36,305 nucleotides of DNA. Origin: Kiloniella sp. (GTDB lineage: Bacteria > Pseudomonadota > Alphaproteobacteria > UBA7985). The position numbers and the translations under genes are program-made. Where the stretch lies: contig NZET01000001.1 in assembly GCA_002690455.1 (NCBI GenBank), positions 1 through 36,305 on the forward strand. The letters are read 5' to 3'. How positions within the stretch are numbered: the stretch's first letter is position 1; each line of letters starts with the position of its first letter. Positions 15,725 through 25,100 of this stretch are shown piece after piece. Under the pieces are notes generated by a model. It saw only the letters and a program-made list of their open reading frames with translations, did not search any database and was not told the origin of the DNA.

Positions 15725-17035
15725 ATGACCACCACAAAACTTTCCATGAACCGGCGCAACTGGCTCCGTCTTCTGGGAGCCTCTGCCGCTGCTCTGCCCA
15801 TGCTGAGCACGCCAGCCTGGGCGGCCGGCGCAATGGCCGGGGGCAACCACTGCCTGATCCTGATAGAGCTCGAAGGGGGAAACGACGGGCTGAACACCTT
15901 GATCCCATTCCGTGACGACAACTATCATCGCGCTCGGCCAACGTTAGCGCTTTCCGGTTCGGACGTGCTGGGGTTGAACAGCGAGAGCGGCCTGCACCCC
16001 AGTCTTGGCGGGCTGGCGAAAGCGTGGGAACGGGGGGATCTGCGCCTGATCGAAGGCGTTGGCTATCCCGACCCTAACCGCAGCCACTTCCGCTCGATCG
16101 AAATCTGGAATGCCGGATTAGGTGCGCAGAGCAATGACACGCAGGGCTGGATTTCACGGCTGATGAACGGCGCGGACGGCGTGCAGGCCCTGGACACAGA
16201 CGGGATCCGGCTGGGCGGTGAAATGGGACCACTGCGCGGCCCAGGGCGCTTCACAGGGCTGGAGGAGATCGAAGGCTTCTTCGAGCAGACCGATGCCCTG
16301 CGCGCCGCCGGAGTTCTCGGCGAGTATGACGACGCGACGACCGGCAACACCATGAATGCCGGCGGCATGGCGGGCCTTATGGATACCAGCAATAGAGCGC
16401 ACGCGGTCCGGCCTGCGGGTGGGAACGCGGCGCTTGACCACGTACTGAGCGTGCACAGCAATGCGCTTGGTACGGCGGACCTGCTGGAACGGAAGATCCG
16501 CGCCTCTGCTCAGCGTGACTTCAACATGCCCGACAGCTTGCTGGGGCTTCAATTGACCGTTGCGCTGCAACTCCTGGATGCGGGCGTCACTACCCCGGTG
16601 TTCAAGGTCAGCCACGGGGGCTTTGACACCCACGCCAACCAGGAGGAGGAGCACGCTTTCCTGCTTTTGGAACTCGATGAAGCGCTGGCTGGCTTCGAGC
16701 GGGCTGCCCGCGACATGGGCCTGTGGGATCAGGTGACGCTGATGACCTACTCCGAGTTTGGTCGTCGGTTCTACGAAAACGGCTCAGCCGGTACAGACCA
16801 TGGCACGGCTGCCCCGGTGATCCTAGCCGGCGGCGCAGTCCGAGGCGGGCTGGGCGGTCAACGGCCATCGCTGGAAGCACGCGATCTGGTCGACCGCGAC
16901 ATGGTCCACACCACTGACTTCCGCAGCGTCTACGCGGGCCTCGCCCGGGACCTCTGGGGCCTCGATCCGACCCGCGCAGTTGGAGGTTTGGGAGCTGACG
17001 GAGCGGCGTTCTCCCCAGTCCGCATCCTTGGCTAG
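15725..17035 (+). CDS. DUF1501 protein with Tat signal
   Basis: A 436-residue member of DUF1501, a family related to the alkaline phosphatase/sulfatase superfamily. The N-terminus carries a twin-arginine motif (MNRRNWLRLLGA, Arg10-Arg11) and a hydrophobic stretch ending PAWAAG, so it is probably exported folded through Tat. Family blocks are LIELEGGNDGLNTLIPF, LHPSLGGLAKAWERGDLRLIEGVGYP, NRSHFRSIEIWNAG, GGFDTHANQ, TYSEFGRRFYENGSAGTDHGTAAPV (16747-16821) and DFRSVYAG, which include the Asp/His residues expected for metal binding. ATG at 15725 has AAAGGA eight bases upstream; the ATG at 15686 overlaps the previous stop but has no such site. The substrate is unknown. It is probably co-expressed with the DUF1800 gene. 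Confidence 0.9.
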   Translation: MTTTKLSMNRRNWLRLLGASAAALPMLSTPAWAAGAMAGGNHCLILIELEGGNDGLNTLIPFRDDNYHRARPTLALSGSDVLGLNSESGLHPSLGGLAKAWERGDLRLIEGVGYPDPNRSHFRSIEIWNAGLGAQSNDTQGWISRLMNGADGVQALDTDGIRLGGEMGPLRGPGRFTGLEEIEGFFEQTDALRAAGVLGEYDDATTGNTMNAGGMAGLMDTSNRAHAVRPAGGNAALDHVLSVHSNALGTADLLERKIRASAQRDFNMPDSLLGLQLTVALQLLDAGVTTPVFKVSHGGFDTHANQEEEHAFLLLELDEALAGFERAARDMGLWDQVTLMTYSEFGRRFYENGSAGTDHGTAAPVILAGGAVRGGLGGQRPSLEARDLVDRDMVHTTDFRSVYAGLARDLWGLDPTRAVGGLGADGAAFSPVRILG

Positions 17036-17046
17036 TTCTCATGGAA

Positions 17047-17065
17047 AGGGGGCTCCCTACCCCCT
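17047..17065 (+). terminator. Hairpin after the DUF1501 gene
   Basis: AGGGGG at 17047-17052 pairs with CCCCCT at 17060-17065 around a 7-nt loop, starting 12 bases after the DUF1501 stop. The following bases (CATCCATTTG) are poor in T, so termination strength is doubtful. Confidence 0.3.
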
Positions 17066-17249
17066 CATCCATTTGTATACCAAGACCCTTGACGAGCCGC
17101 TTTAAAACAACCGTGTCGCTTCTCCTATTCCCGCAGAGCAGGTGACAAATGGCGGCGAAGCGCGCAGACGTATGCCTGCGTCGTCAAAATGGTAACCGAC
17201 TGCCGCACGATAAGTCCGACAACCAGCCAGAGCAGGCCCAAACACTAGC

Positions 17250-18317
17250 ATGGCGATCCTTGCAACTTTCGCCCTTGGTGGGGCGGGCGGACTTATGTTT
17301 TTCGCCCTCAACCTGCCCGCGCCGTTCATGCTCGGCTCGGTGGTTGGCTGCTGGCTGATCGGTGGTTTGATCCGCCCCCTGTCCAGGCTGATGAACCCGG
17401 CTCCCCGCATTCGACAGGGCGCTCTGGCGCTGGTCGGCGTCGTGCTCGGCTCTTACGTCAGCCCTTCGCTGGTGCAGCAGATCCCGCAGTGGTGGCCCAG
17501 CCTGCTGCTGGTCTCAATCGTCTCGCTGGCCATGGTCTGGGGTGCCTATGGTTTCCTGCGCCTATGTGGCCTCGACCGTGCCACCGCATGGTTCTCCGCC
17601 CAGCCCGCAGGCTTGTCAGAGGTGATCGCCATCGCCCGGGATTACACCGAAAAAGACTATGTCGTTGCCCTGATTCACCTGATCCGCGTCTCAACTGTTT
17701 TCATCGCCTCGCCGCTGGTGGTCTGGCTGCTGGTCGAGGATTTCGACGGGCAAAGCCTGCCCGACGGGCAAACTCACTTGTGGCAGACTCATTGGCTGAC
17801 GTGGGTCCAGTACCCGGTGATTGCGGCTCTGGGCGTGGTCGCTGGTCGCGCACTGCGCTTCCCGCTCGCCTTCTTGCTTGGCCCTATGCTGCTAAGCACG
17901 CTTTGGGCGGCGTTGGGGGTGTTGCCCTTTGAGCGACCCTTTGAAGCGGTCGCCGTGTTGCAGGTCATTCTGGGAAGTTCGATTGGTGCGAGGATGGCAC
18001 AGGTGAGTTTCGCCAAGCTATGGCGCTTCGTGCCCATGGCTTACGGCGTTGCGCTGTTCATGCTGTTGTGCGCGGCGGCGGGCGCGTGGATCTTCAGCCT
18101 GCTGACCGGTCAGCCCTTTGCCCGTAGTTTCATTTCGGTCTCAGCGGGTGGAGCCTCGGAGCTGTCACTGCTTGCAGTTGCACTGGGCTACGAGGTTGCC
18201 TTTGTTACGCTGCACCACCTCTACCGCATGTTTTTTGTGCTGTGGATGATGCCACTAGGCAATCCGCCCAAGCGCGTTCCAGACGACGGGGGCGAACCGG
18301 GCGATAACGCCCCATAA
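17250..18317 (+). CDS. AbrB-family integral membrane protein (putative transporter/regulator)
   Basis: A 355-residue polytopic membrane protein of the AbrB/AmoA-like family (PF05145), with two homologous halves and about ten hydrophobic segments. Typical features are LNLPAPFMLGSVVGCWLIGG in the first half with its echo FPLAFLLGPMLLSTLWAALG in the second, the ATAWFSAQPAGLSEVIAIARDY loop (17579-17644) and its echo SVSAGGASELSLLAVALGYE (18140-18199). The PAG...E and SAGG.SE motifs are the family's duplicated signature. Proteins of this family were once annotated as ammonia monooxygenases without good evidence. The transported substrate is unknown. The ribosome-binding site before 17250 is weak, so the exact start is less certain than the family. 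Confidence 0.85.
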   Translation: MAILATFALGGAGGLMFFALNLPAPFMLGSVVGCWLIGGLIRPLSRLMNPAPRIRQGALALVGVVLGSYVSPSLVQQIPQWWPSLLLVSIVSLAMVWGAYGFLRLCGLDRATAWFSAQPAGLSEVIAIARDYTEKDYVVALIHLIRVSTVFIASPLVVWLLVEDFDGQSLPDGQTHLWQTHWLTWVQYPVIAALGVVAGRALRFPLAFLLGPMLLSTLWAALGVLPFERPFEAVAVLQVILGSSIGARMAQVSFAKLWRFVPMAYGVALFMLLCAAAGAWIFSLLTGQPFARSFISVSAGGASELSLLAVALGYEVAFVTLHHLYRMFFVLWMMPLGNPPKRVPDDGGEPGDNAP

Positions 18318-18448
18318 TCCCCGCCATCGCCCGCGTGCATGGCAAGTTCGCAACACAGAGGGCACTTATGACTTGATGGCCCGAGCGGGCCGGAGTAAAC
18401 CCGCTTGCACCGACGCAGACCGCCCCTGGCGCAACGCGAACCGGGAAT

Positions 18449-18524
18449 GGGCGATTAGCTCAGTTGGTAGAGCATCTCGTTTACACCGAGAGGGTCGGCA
18501 GTTCGAGCCTGTCATCGCCCACCA
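18449..18524 (+). tRNA. tRNA-Val (anticodon TAC)
   Basis: A complete 76-nt cloverleaf. The acceptor is GGGCGAT/ATCGCCC, the D arm GCTC...GAGC, the anticodon stem TCTCG/CGAGA around TTTACAC giving TAC, the T arm GGCAG-TTCGAGC-CTGTC, and CCA is encoded at 18522-18524. Confidence 0.97.
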
Positions 18525-18661
18525 TTCCCCCCTCTTCCTCACCCGCGGCTCCCACACTTCGCGCTAACGCAGATAGGCTGAGGTGAGTGGTGCCGCGCCG
18601 CAAAGCCCATGCTCATGCGCTGGTCTTTTGTCATTGGCCGCTTCGGGCTAGATTGCCGCTT

Positions 18662-19630
18662 ATGGAACTCAACAGCACCACCCCGCCCACGCTAGCAGAC
18701 GCAGCACAGAACGCAGACGGTGAACCCGACGCGGCATCCAAGCCCCTGGTAAACCCGCCGCGCATCTCCCGCGACAGCACCAATTTCAAGCGCCTGCATC
18801 GGCGTTTGGCGCGCGAAATGGGCAAGGCCATAGCCGACTACGGCATGATCAGCGACGGCGATCGGATCATGGTCTGTCTTAGCGGCGGGAAGGACAGCTA
18901 CACCTTGCTGACTCTGCTGAGCGAGTTGCAGCGCCGGGCGCCAGTGTCCTTTGAGCTGATTGCCATGAACCTCGATCAAAAGCAGCCAGGCTTTCCGGCC
19001 GACGTTCTGCCGCGTTATCTCGACCAGCTGGACGTAGAATACCGGATCATCGAAGCCGACACCTACGCCATAGTGAAGGAAAAGGTTCCCGCCGACCGCG
19101 TTGCCTGCTCTCTGTGCTCGCGACTGCGCCGGGGAGTGATCTACCGCACCGCGGAAGATCTGGGGGCAACGAAGATTGCACTGGGCCACCATCGCGACGA
19201 CATGGTGGAAACGCTTTTCCTCAACCTCTTCCACGCCGCCCGTCTCAAGAGTATGCCGCCTAAGCTGCTGACCGATGATCGCCGTCACGTGGTCATCCGC
19301 CCCTTGGCCTATTGTGCCGAAGCCGATATCGCAAAATTCGCCCGCGGCATGGAATACCCGATCATTCCCTGCAACCTTTGCGGCACCCAACCCCAGGCAC
19401 AGCGCGCCAAGATAAAGGCCATGCTACAGGACTGGGAGCGTGCCAATCCCGGTCGGCTCGATACAATTTTTCGTGCCACACAGGATATCCGCCCCTCGCA
19501 ACTAGGCGACACCAGCCTGTTTGACTTTGACGGACTGGAGGGGCAGCGCGATCCCATGCCCGAACGGGAGGACGAAGCGCCGGTGTTCGAGCACTACTCC
19601 AGCACCCACGCGCTGTTTTCTTTTGACTGA
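18662..19630 (+). CDS. ttcA: tRNA 2-thiocytidine(32) synthetase TtcA
   Basis: A 322-residue PP-loop ATPase that installs 2-thiocytidine at position 32 of certain tRNAs, using ATP and a [4Fe-4S] cluster. The PP-loop SGGKDS is at residues 74-79. Cys149/Cys152 (CSLC) and Cys237/Cys240 (CNLC) give the paired CxxC motifs of TtcA, and [18 protein letters not shown] is the family core. ATG at 18662 is preferred over GTG at 18587 because the conserved region begins well inside. The first ~40 residues are a low-similarity extension relative to the E. coli enzyme. No strong ribosome-binding site is seen. A tRNA-Val gene lies just upstream, with no evident functional link. Confidence 0.95.
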   Translation: MELNSTTPPTLADAAQNADGEPDAASKPLVNPPRISRDSTNFKRLHRRLAREMGKAIADYGMISDGDRIMVCLSGGKDSYTLLTLLSELQRRAPVSFELIAMNLDQKQPGFPADVLPRYLDQLDVEYRIIEADTYAIVKEKVPADRVACSLCSRLRRGVIYRTAEDLGATKIALGHHRDDMVETLFLNLFHAARLKSMPPKLLTDDRRHVVIRPLAYCAEADIAKFARGMEYPIIPCNLCGTQPQAQRAKIKAMLQDWERANPGRLDTIFRATQDIRPSQLGDTSLFDFDGLEGQRDPMPEREDEAPVFEHYSSTHALFSFD

Positions 19631-19806
19631 CCCGGGTTGAGAACGACTGAGGTCTAACGCAGTTCACCGAGGTTGGATCGGCCTGCTTCAGGTTGACCGA
19701 AATCAACTGATTGGAACGATCGAGTGCGTGATACGTGATAGAAGGCGTTTACTCGCTTTCCGATTGATGCATATTTTTTTCAACGCGCCTTTGTTGAGGT
19801 TAAACT

Positions 19807-20196
19807 ATGATTGAACGCAGAAAACTGCTCCGCACCGCAGTGTCAGCCAGTGCCATTTTTGTGCTGCCACTGATGGCCAGCCCGTTGGCCCTCGCCACCG
19901 ATACCAGCGGCGATGAGGCCTCGGATAAAACTAAGCTCACCGTGACCGAAGACGAGCTACGCGCTATGGGTTTTGACCCGGACTCGCTGGTGGAGTATCA
20001 GGCACTGGACCGGGAATACTACCCTTGCTGGGCCGTGGTTGATGCCGACCTTGCCAACGCATCGGTGACGCGCGGAGACAGCGCAGAGCTGCAGAAAGAT
20101 GGCGTGGTCGACCCCGACCTGCCACTGGCCATTGGTCACTACGTGATTTTCCGCTGGGATATGTCTGAAGTGATCGCTGTCGTCCGACCGGAATAA
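19807..20196 (+). CDS. Small secreted protein of unknown function
   Basis: A 129-residue protein with an N-terminal export signal. ERRKLLR followed by a hydrophobic core and an ALA-T cleavage-like end at residues ~4-31 looks Tat-like, although the twin-arginine consensus is imperfect. The mature part is about 98 residues, acidic, with one Cys (YYPCWAVV) and a final strand pair HYVIFRWDMSEVIAVVRPE. I recognise no family. GAGG seven bases before the ATG and a short AT-rich stretch (19771-19780) upstream support a real gene. It converges on the NlpC/P60-like gene with only 25 bases between stops. Confidence 0.62.
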   Translation: MIERRKLLRTAVSASAIFVLPLMASPLALATDTSGDEASDKTKLTVTEDELRAMGFDPDSLVEYQALDREYYPCWAVVDADLANASVTRGDSAELQKDGVVDPDLPLAIGHYVIFRWDMSEVIAVVRPE

Positions 20197-20221
20197 CGCC
20201 GAAACAGCGTCTATGACGATA

Positions 20222-21088
20222 TCAGGTCGGCCGTCGTAGCTGTGTCGGCCTGCCGCCACCACTGGATTCGATCCGCACCACGGCCTGGGCAATTGGCTCT
20301 ACGACCACAGCCATCGCCTGAGCGCTGGCGTGGATGATGTGCTGCGACCCAACCATGATGCCGGCATGACAGGCTGCGTCCCAGAATACCAGGTCGCCGC
20401 GTCGGCCTCCCTCCCAGTCACGCCCCGCACAGTCGTCCAGCCAGTCGAGCGGCTCGGCGGCCTGCAGGTCAGCCTCGCGGGGAAGGCTTCGGCCGCAGGC
20501 GGCAAAAGCAAGCTGCACCAGCCCTGCCCCGTCTAGCCCCAGCGATGATCGCCCCCCGTTCAGGAAAGGCGTGTGCAGAAACATCTCTGCCACTGCTACC
20601 GGATCACTGACGCGATGATCGATCGTCACCAGATGATCCATGAAGACCCATTCATCTGGGCCAATGCAACGAAACCCATCGACTTCGGCACCCGCAACCT
20701 GGATTTGTGCGCCCATTGACAGCGCAGCAGAGACCGATGATTCCGGATCGGGAGCAGCGTAGACAAAGCTACGAAGCGCTCCCACGCGATGGCTAGGCTC
20801 TACAACATCTGGGGACAGCGCAGCGGTGGGGATGTAGCCCACACTGCTGTCAGCCTGCACCTGGCACCATGAAAAGCCCTCGCGGTCCTCAAATACCATC
20901 ACCTGCTCTCCGAGTAGGACTTCACTGGCGCGCGCTGAGCGGGCATTGGGCTCGACGAAAAGAGGTACCACGGGCGCGATCACTTGCTCCAACGCGCCGT
21001 CGACCACCGGGTGATCATCAGGGAGAAGATTGGACAGGCGGCTGTCAGCTAAATCAGGACGAACGGCGTGGCGGCGGGGATCAAACAC
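20222..21088 (-). CDS. NlpC/P60 (C40)-family protein lacking the catalytic cysteine
   Basis: A 288-residue protein with the alphaproteobacterial SH3-SH3-C40 layout. It opens with FDPRRHAVRPDLAD, has two SH3-like segments (~35-95 and ~100-160) and a C-terminal NlpC/P60 domain (~165-285). NlpC/P60 cell-wall endopeptidases use Cys-His. The Cys motif normally reads ...GIDCSGLVQ; here it reads GLDGAGLVQ (codons GAC GGG GCA GGG near 20530), so the nucleophile is Gly. The His motif CHAGIMVG is kept, and the usual Trp before the GG pair is Asn (FLNGG). It is therefore probably a pseudoenzyme or binding protein, or the base is a sequencing or assembly change. GTG at 21088 is the start, directly after an in-frame TAA. 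It is the last gene after M19, RND and MFP. Confidence 0.82.
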   Translation of the reverse strand: MFDPRRHAVRPDLADSRLSNLLPDDHPVVDGALEQVIAPVVPLFVEPNARSARASEVLLGEQVMVFEDREGFSWCQVQADSSVGYIPTAALSPDVVEPSHRVGALRSFVYAAPDPESSVSAALSMGAQIQVAGAEVDGFRCIGPDEWVFMDHLVTIDHRVSDPVAVAEMFLHTPFLNGGRSSLGLDGAGLVQLAFAACGRSLPREADLQAAEPLDWLDDCAGRDWEGGRRGDLVFWDAACHAGIMVGSQHIIHASAQAMAVVVEPIAQAVVRIESSGGGRPTQLRRPT

Positions 21089-21157
21089 TTATAGATATCC
21101 GGTTTCAGGCGTAGTTTCCTGGCGCGTACAGTACAGAGACGGCAGGCGGGCGCAGTC

Positions 21158-22144
21158 CTAGCACCAAACCGCCGCTGCAACACGTCTCATATTTTCGCCC
21201 AGCACCTTGTCCGCGATGCGCGGGCCAAAGCGCGTATCGAGCAAGTCGGGCAACACGGACCACTGCTCGGGAGCAAGATATCCTCCACCAATGGCTGAGC
21301 CGTTGTGATCGTAGCCGAAGGCTTCGGGCCACCAGTAATGGGGATCAAATCCCTGCCCGGTCACAGGATCGGGCGGCGGGGTCTCGTCTATGCCTGCCTG
21401 CGCGAACCACATGTCCGATCCCAGACCAACATGCTCCTCTCCCACCGTTGCCAATGCATGGTCGATATAGGGCAGCATATCCTGTGCAGTTGGTGCCCGG
21501 TCCAGCCCCATAAATTTGCCAACCCCGGTGGGGCAGACCACTCCGCCAGTCTCAGCAACAGCCCGCATCTGCGCGTCCGAGATGTTGCGTGCATGATTAT
21601 AGAGGGCTGAGGCGTTAGCGTGGCTAAACACCACCGGTGCGCTCGATGCGGCGATGATGTCAAACGACGATTGCGTCCCAGTGTGCGAAAGGTCGAGCAG
21701 CACGCCAATCCGGTTGGCCTCAGCGACCACCTCATGTCCCAACGCAGTCAGGGCCATGGGCGCATCGTGGCACCCCCCGGCGACCTTGTTGTTGCGGTTA
21801 TAGGCCAGGTGCATCATCCGCACGCCAAGCGCGTGGAATTCGGCAACGGCCTCGGCCCGCCCCTGCAGCGGACGGCCCCCTTCGAGGTCGAAGGCAACGC
21901 CGGTTACGCCAGGCTCCAGATCCGCTGTTGAGTCGACCAGCTTCAATCCTTCAGTCGTGCTGATCGCAGCGGCAAAATGCGAGATAACCGCACTGATTTG
22001 TGCCGGGGGGTTCATGCACATGCCGATGTTCAAAGAAATAAAATCGACCCCGGCCCGGCGGTAGGCCAACAGATCGGAAACGTCAGTATCGACCGAAAGC
22101 GGCAAGCAGACGTGAGCATCCCACTTGAACCGTGCAGCGCTCAT
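21158..22144 (-). CDS. Peptidase M19 (membrane dipeptidase-like) protein
   Basis: A 328-residue TIM-barrel amidohydrolase of family M19, whose members cleave dipeptides with a binuclear zinc centre. Likely ligands are His11 in WDAHVCLP, Glu in FDLEGGRPLQG, His in LDLSHTG and His in VFSHANASAL; GLGSDMWF fits the late Asp motif. The usual first motif is H-x-D, but here it is H-V-C, so one metal ligand is altered. There is no signal peptide, so it appears cytoplasmic. Its ATG begins one base after the RND stop (TGA-A-ATG), implying translational coupling to the pump. A dipeptide, lactone or beta-lactam-like substrate is possible; specificity is unknown. Confidence 0.85.
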   Translation of the reverse strand: MSAARFKWDAHVCLPLSVDTDVSDLLAYRRAGVDFISLNIGMCMNPPAQISAVISHFAAAISTTEGLKLVDSTADLEPGVTGVAFDLEGGRPLQGRAEAVAEFHALGVRMMHLAYNRNNKVAGGCHDAPMALTALGHEVVAEANRIGVLLDLSHTGTQSSFDIIAASSAPVVFSHANASALYNHARNISDAQMRAVAETGGVVCPTGVGKFMGLDRAPTAQDMLPYIDHALATVGEEHVGLGSDMWFAQAGIDETPPPDPVTGQGFDPHYWWPEAFGYDHNGSAIGGGYLAPEQWSVLPDLLDTRFGPRIADKVLGENMRRVAAAVWC

Positions 22145-22145
22145 T

Positions 22146-25100
22146 TCAGACGCTTTCGTCAGCCAGGGACGGCACGGCGGCGGCGGCGTTGGCTGTTGCT
22201 GTTGCTGTTGCTGTTGCTGTGATTGAGGATGAGGTTGAGGCGAAGCGCGGTCTGCGCTTGCTCAGCCTGCGGCTCATCACGATAGAGGCCGAGCGCAACG
22301 AAGACGCAACATCGTGCTGCACAGCAAACAACGCTGGCGCAAGCACCAGAACCACAATCGTACCCAGCCCCAGACCGTAGACGATTGTCAGCGAAGGCGG
22401 GATCAGGAACTGCGCCTGCACAGAGGTTTCAAACAACAGTGGCATTAGCCCGCCGATGGTCGTCAAAGAGGTGAGCAGCACCGGTCGTAACCGGTCAGCG
22501 GCCCCGTCGAGGATAGCGGTGCGGACGGGTTGCGTCTTTGCACGGCGCTCGATCGTGCTGATCAACACAATACTGTCATTGACGATGATTCCAGTCAGAC
22601 CAACGAAACCAATCAACGACAGAAAACTGAGCACTTGCCCATGGATTAGATGACCAAAAATCATTCCGACAAAACCCAGTGGGATGATCGCCATCACGAT
22701 CAGCGGCCGGAAGAACGACTGAAACACAAAAGCCAGTGTCAGGAAAATCAGCCCAATCGCAACCATCAGAACGTTGCGGAACCCGATCAAAAATTCGCGC
22801 TCTTCCTCGGCCTCGCCTTCAAAGGCAACCTGCACGCCAAAATCCCCCTCTAGCGCCCCAATGGCACCAATTTCACGCAGGCGGGCTTCCACGTCACCGA
22901 CGTTGCCCGTGTCTTCATTCAGTTCGGCCTGGACGGTGATCCGGCGCGCACCATCGCGCGACTGGATCAGCGAGAACCCGGCGACTTCGGTGAAGTCGAC
23001 AACCTGATTCAGTTTCACCGGCTTGCCAATTGGCGTGTAGAGGTCGAGCCCCGCAAGGAAGTTGGCCGTCTGCACGGCCTCGTCGACCTTGACGGTGACG
23101 GATATCTCGCCGTCATCGCGGATCAGGTTGACGGCGGTATCACCGCTGATCCAGGCCCGCAACTGCTGGCCAACACTAGCCGCGTCAAAGCCCAGCGCTG
23201 CACCGCGGTCTGAGACCTGTGCGACCAACTGTGTGGTGCCGTAGGGGGTATCGTCCTCTGCTTCAGAGACCCCTTCGATCCCATTGAGGAAGGCCGACAG
23301 CTGGAGCGCAGCCGCTTTGAGCTCTGCGGTTTCGCCACCGACAAGCGCCACTGAAATCGATGAGGCGTCACCCCCACCAAATGACCGGCGTGAGGCAAGA
23401 CCTTCGAGCATGGGGTGTTTGGGAATGGACTGTAACCCGAAGAACAGCGATCGCGTGCCGTAGATGCGCGTATCCTGCTCAACCAATTCGACCCGCACGT
23501 TGCCAATCAGATCAGGGTCAGCGACCGACCCAGTGCCGCCGAAGCCAAAGCCCCCACGAGCCCCGACTTGGCTGAAGATCACAACGACGTCGTCTTCGGG
23601 CGGAACAGTCTCAATCCGCTCTTCGAGCCTTTCAATCTTGGCGGCGAGCATGCGCCGGTCATATTGACGCTTGGGCCAAGCGTACCAGGCCCCTTGATCA
23701 ATGCCGTCGAGTTCGCGCTGCATCGAGGAGACCTGGCTATTGCGCGCGTCCTTGATCAGTTCAGGAATATGGGCCTCGGCCATCAGCAGCTGTTCTCGGG
23801 TATCTGCACGGGTCGCGCCATCAACCATGGTCAGGTTGATGTTCACTGTATTGTTTTCAGGTCGGATAAAGAATGACCAGCGGGGTGAACCCGTCATTAC
23901 CATTGCAATGGCGTAGACGAAGATCACGAGCACAGCTAACAGCAAGGGGTATCGCGCCCAAACGAAAAAGCCGACCATGGGGCGGAACAGGCGCAGGCGC
24001 ACGTGCTCAAACCCGGCGTCGAAACGCCTGCGGAACACTGCAATCCCGGCATTGATCGGCGTAGGGTAGCCATTGCCCGAGCGCAGACGACGCTCGGCGC
24101 GCTCGCGCTGCTTAAGGGCGTGGTACATATGCCCAGGCAGGACAAGGAAGCATTCGATCAGAGAGGCAATCAGCACCGCGACCACTGTCACTGGAATATC
24201 GCTGGCGATCGATCCCAGCCGCCCGGGCAAGAAGTAGAGCACACCGAAGGCAAAGATGGTGGTCACCGCCGCCGCGAACACCGGACCGATCATCCGCCGT
24301 GCGGCAACAATCGCGGCCTTAGCCGGCTTATAGCCCTGCTGGTGCAGAAAATCGGCGTATTCGCCCACCACAATGGCATCGTCGACAATGATCCCGAGCG
24401 ACAGGATCAGCGCAAACAAGGTGAACATATTGATCGACAGCCCCAGCGCCCACATCACGCCCAGCGTCGCGGCAATCGAAACCGGAATGCCAACGGCAAT
24501 CCAAAAGGCCGTTCGCATGTTGAGAAACAGGAACAGGAAGGCAAGCACGATCAGCACGCCGTAAAATGCATTGTCCCGCAACAGAAGCACCCGGCTAAGG
24601 ATGAGGTCCGCGCGCACGTCATAGTTTTTTATGGTGATATTGGCGGGCAGTGTGGGTTCAATCTCAGTGAGATAGTCGCGGATCACAGCTTGTTGGCGGA
24701 TCGCATCGCCCTTGGTTCCGCGCCGTATCTGCAGAGAGATGGCCGGTTCACCCTGATAGTAGATTGCGCGGCCGGTGTCGGGGACGGTTTCGATCACCTG
24801 CGCAACGTCCCCTACCCGGATCACGGTGCCATCTGGCTTCGCACGGATCTGCGACTGCCGCACGCTGTCTGCACTGGCATCGGTGCCAAGCGTCCTAACG
24901 GCACGCTCCCCCCCGAGCGTTCCGGCGGGCAAGTCACTGGCTCGGCGAGCGATGGCCGCAGAGACATCTCCCGGCGTTAGTCCCAGACGGCGCAGCGCAG
25001 CTTCGTTGACTTCGACCTCAATCTGCGGATCGCGCGCGCCCTGAATCTGAACTTCGAGAAGGCCACGATCAAGCAGGTCGTCACGCATTCGTTCGGCGAT

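Noticed and set aside
24003-24980. 325-codon plus-strand open frame inside the RND gene
   Set aside because: It is antisense to a firmly identified pump, is rich in His/Gln/Arg as expected from a shadow frame, has no family features and has no ribosome-binding site.
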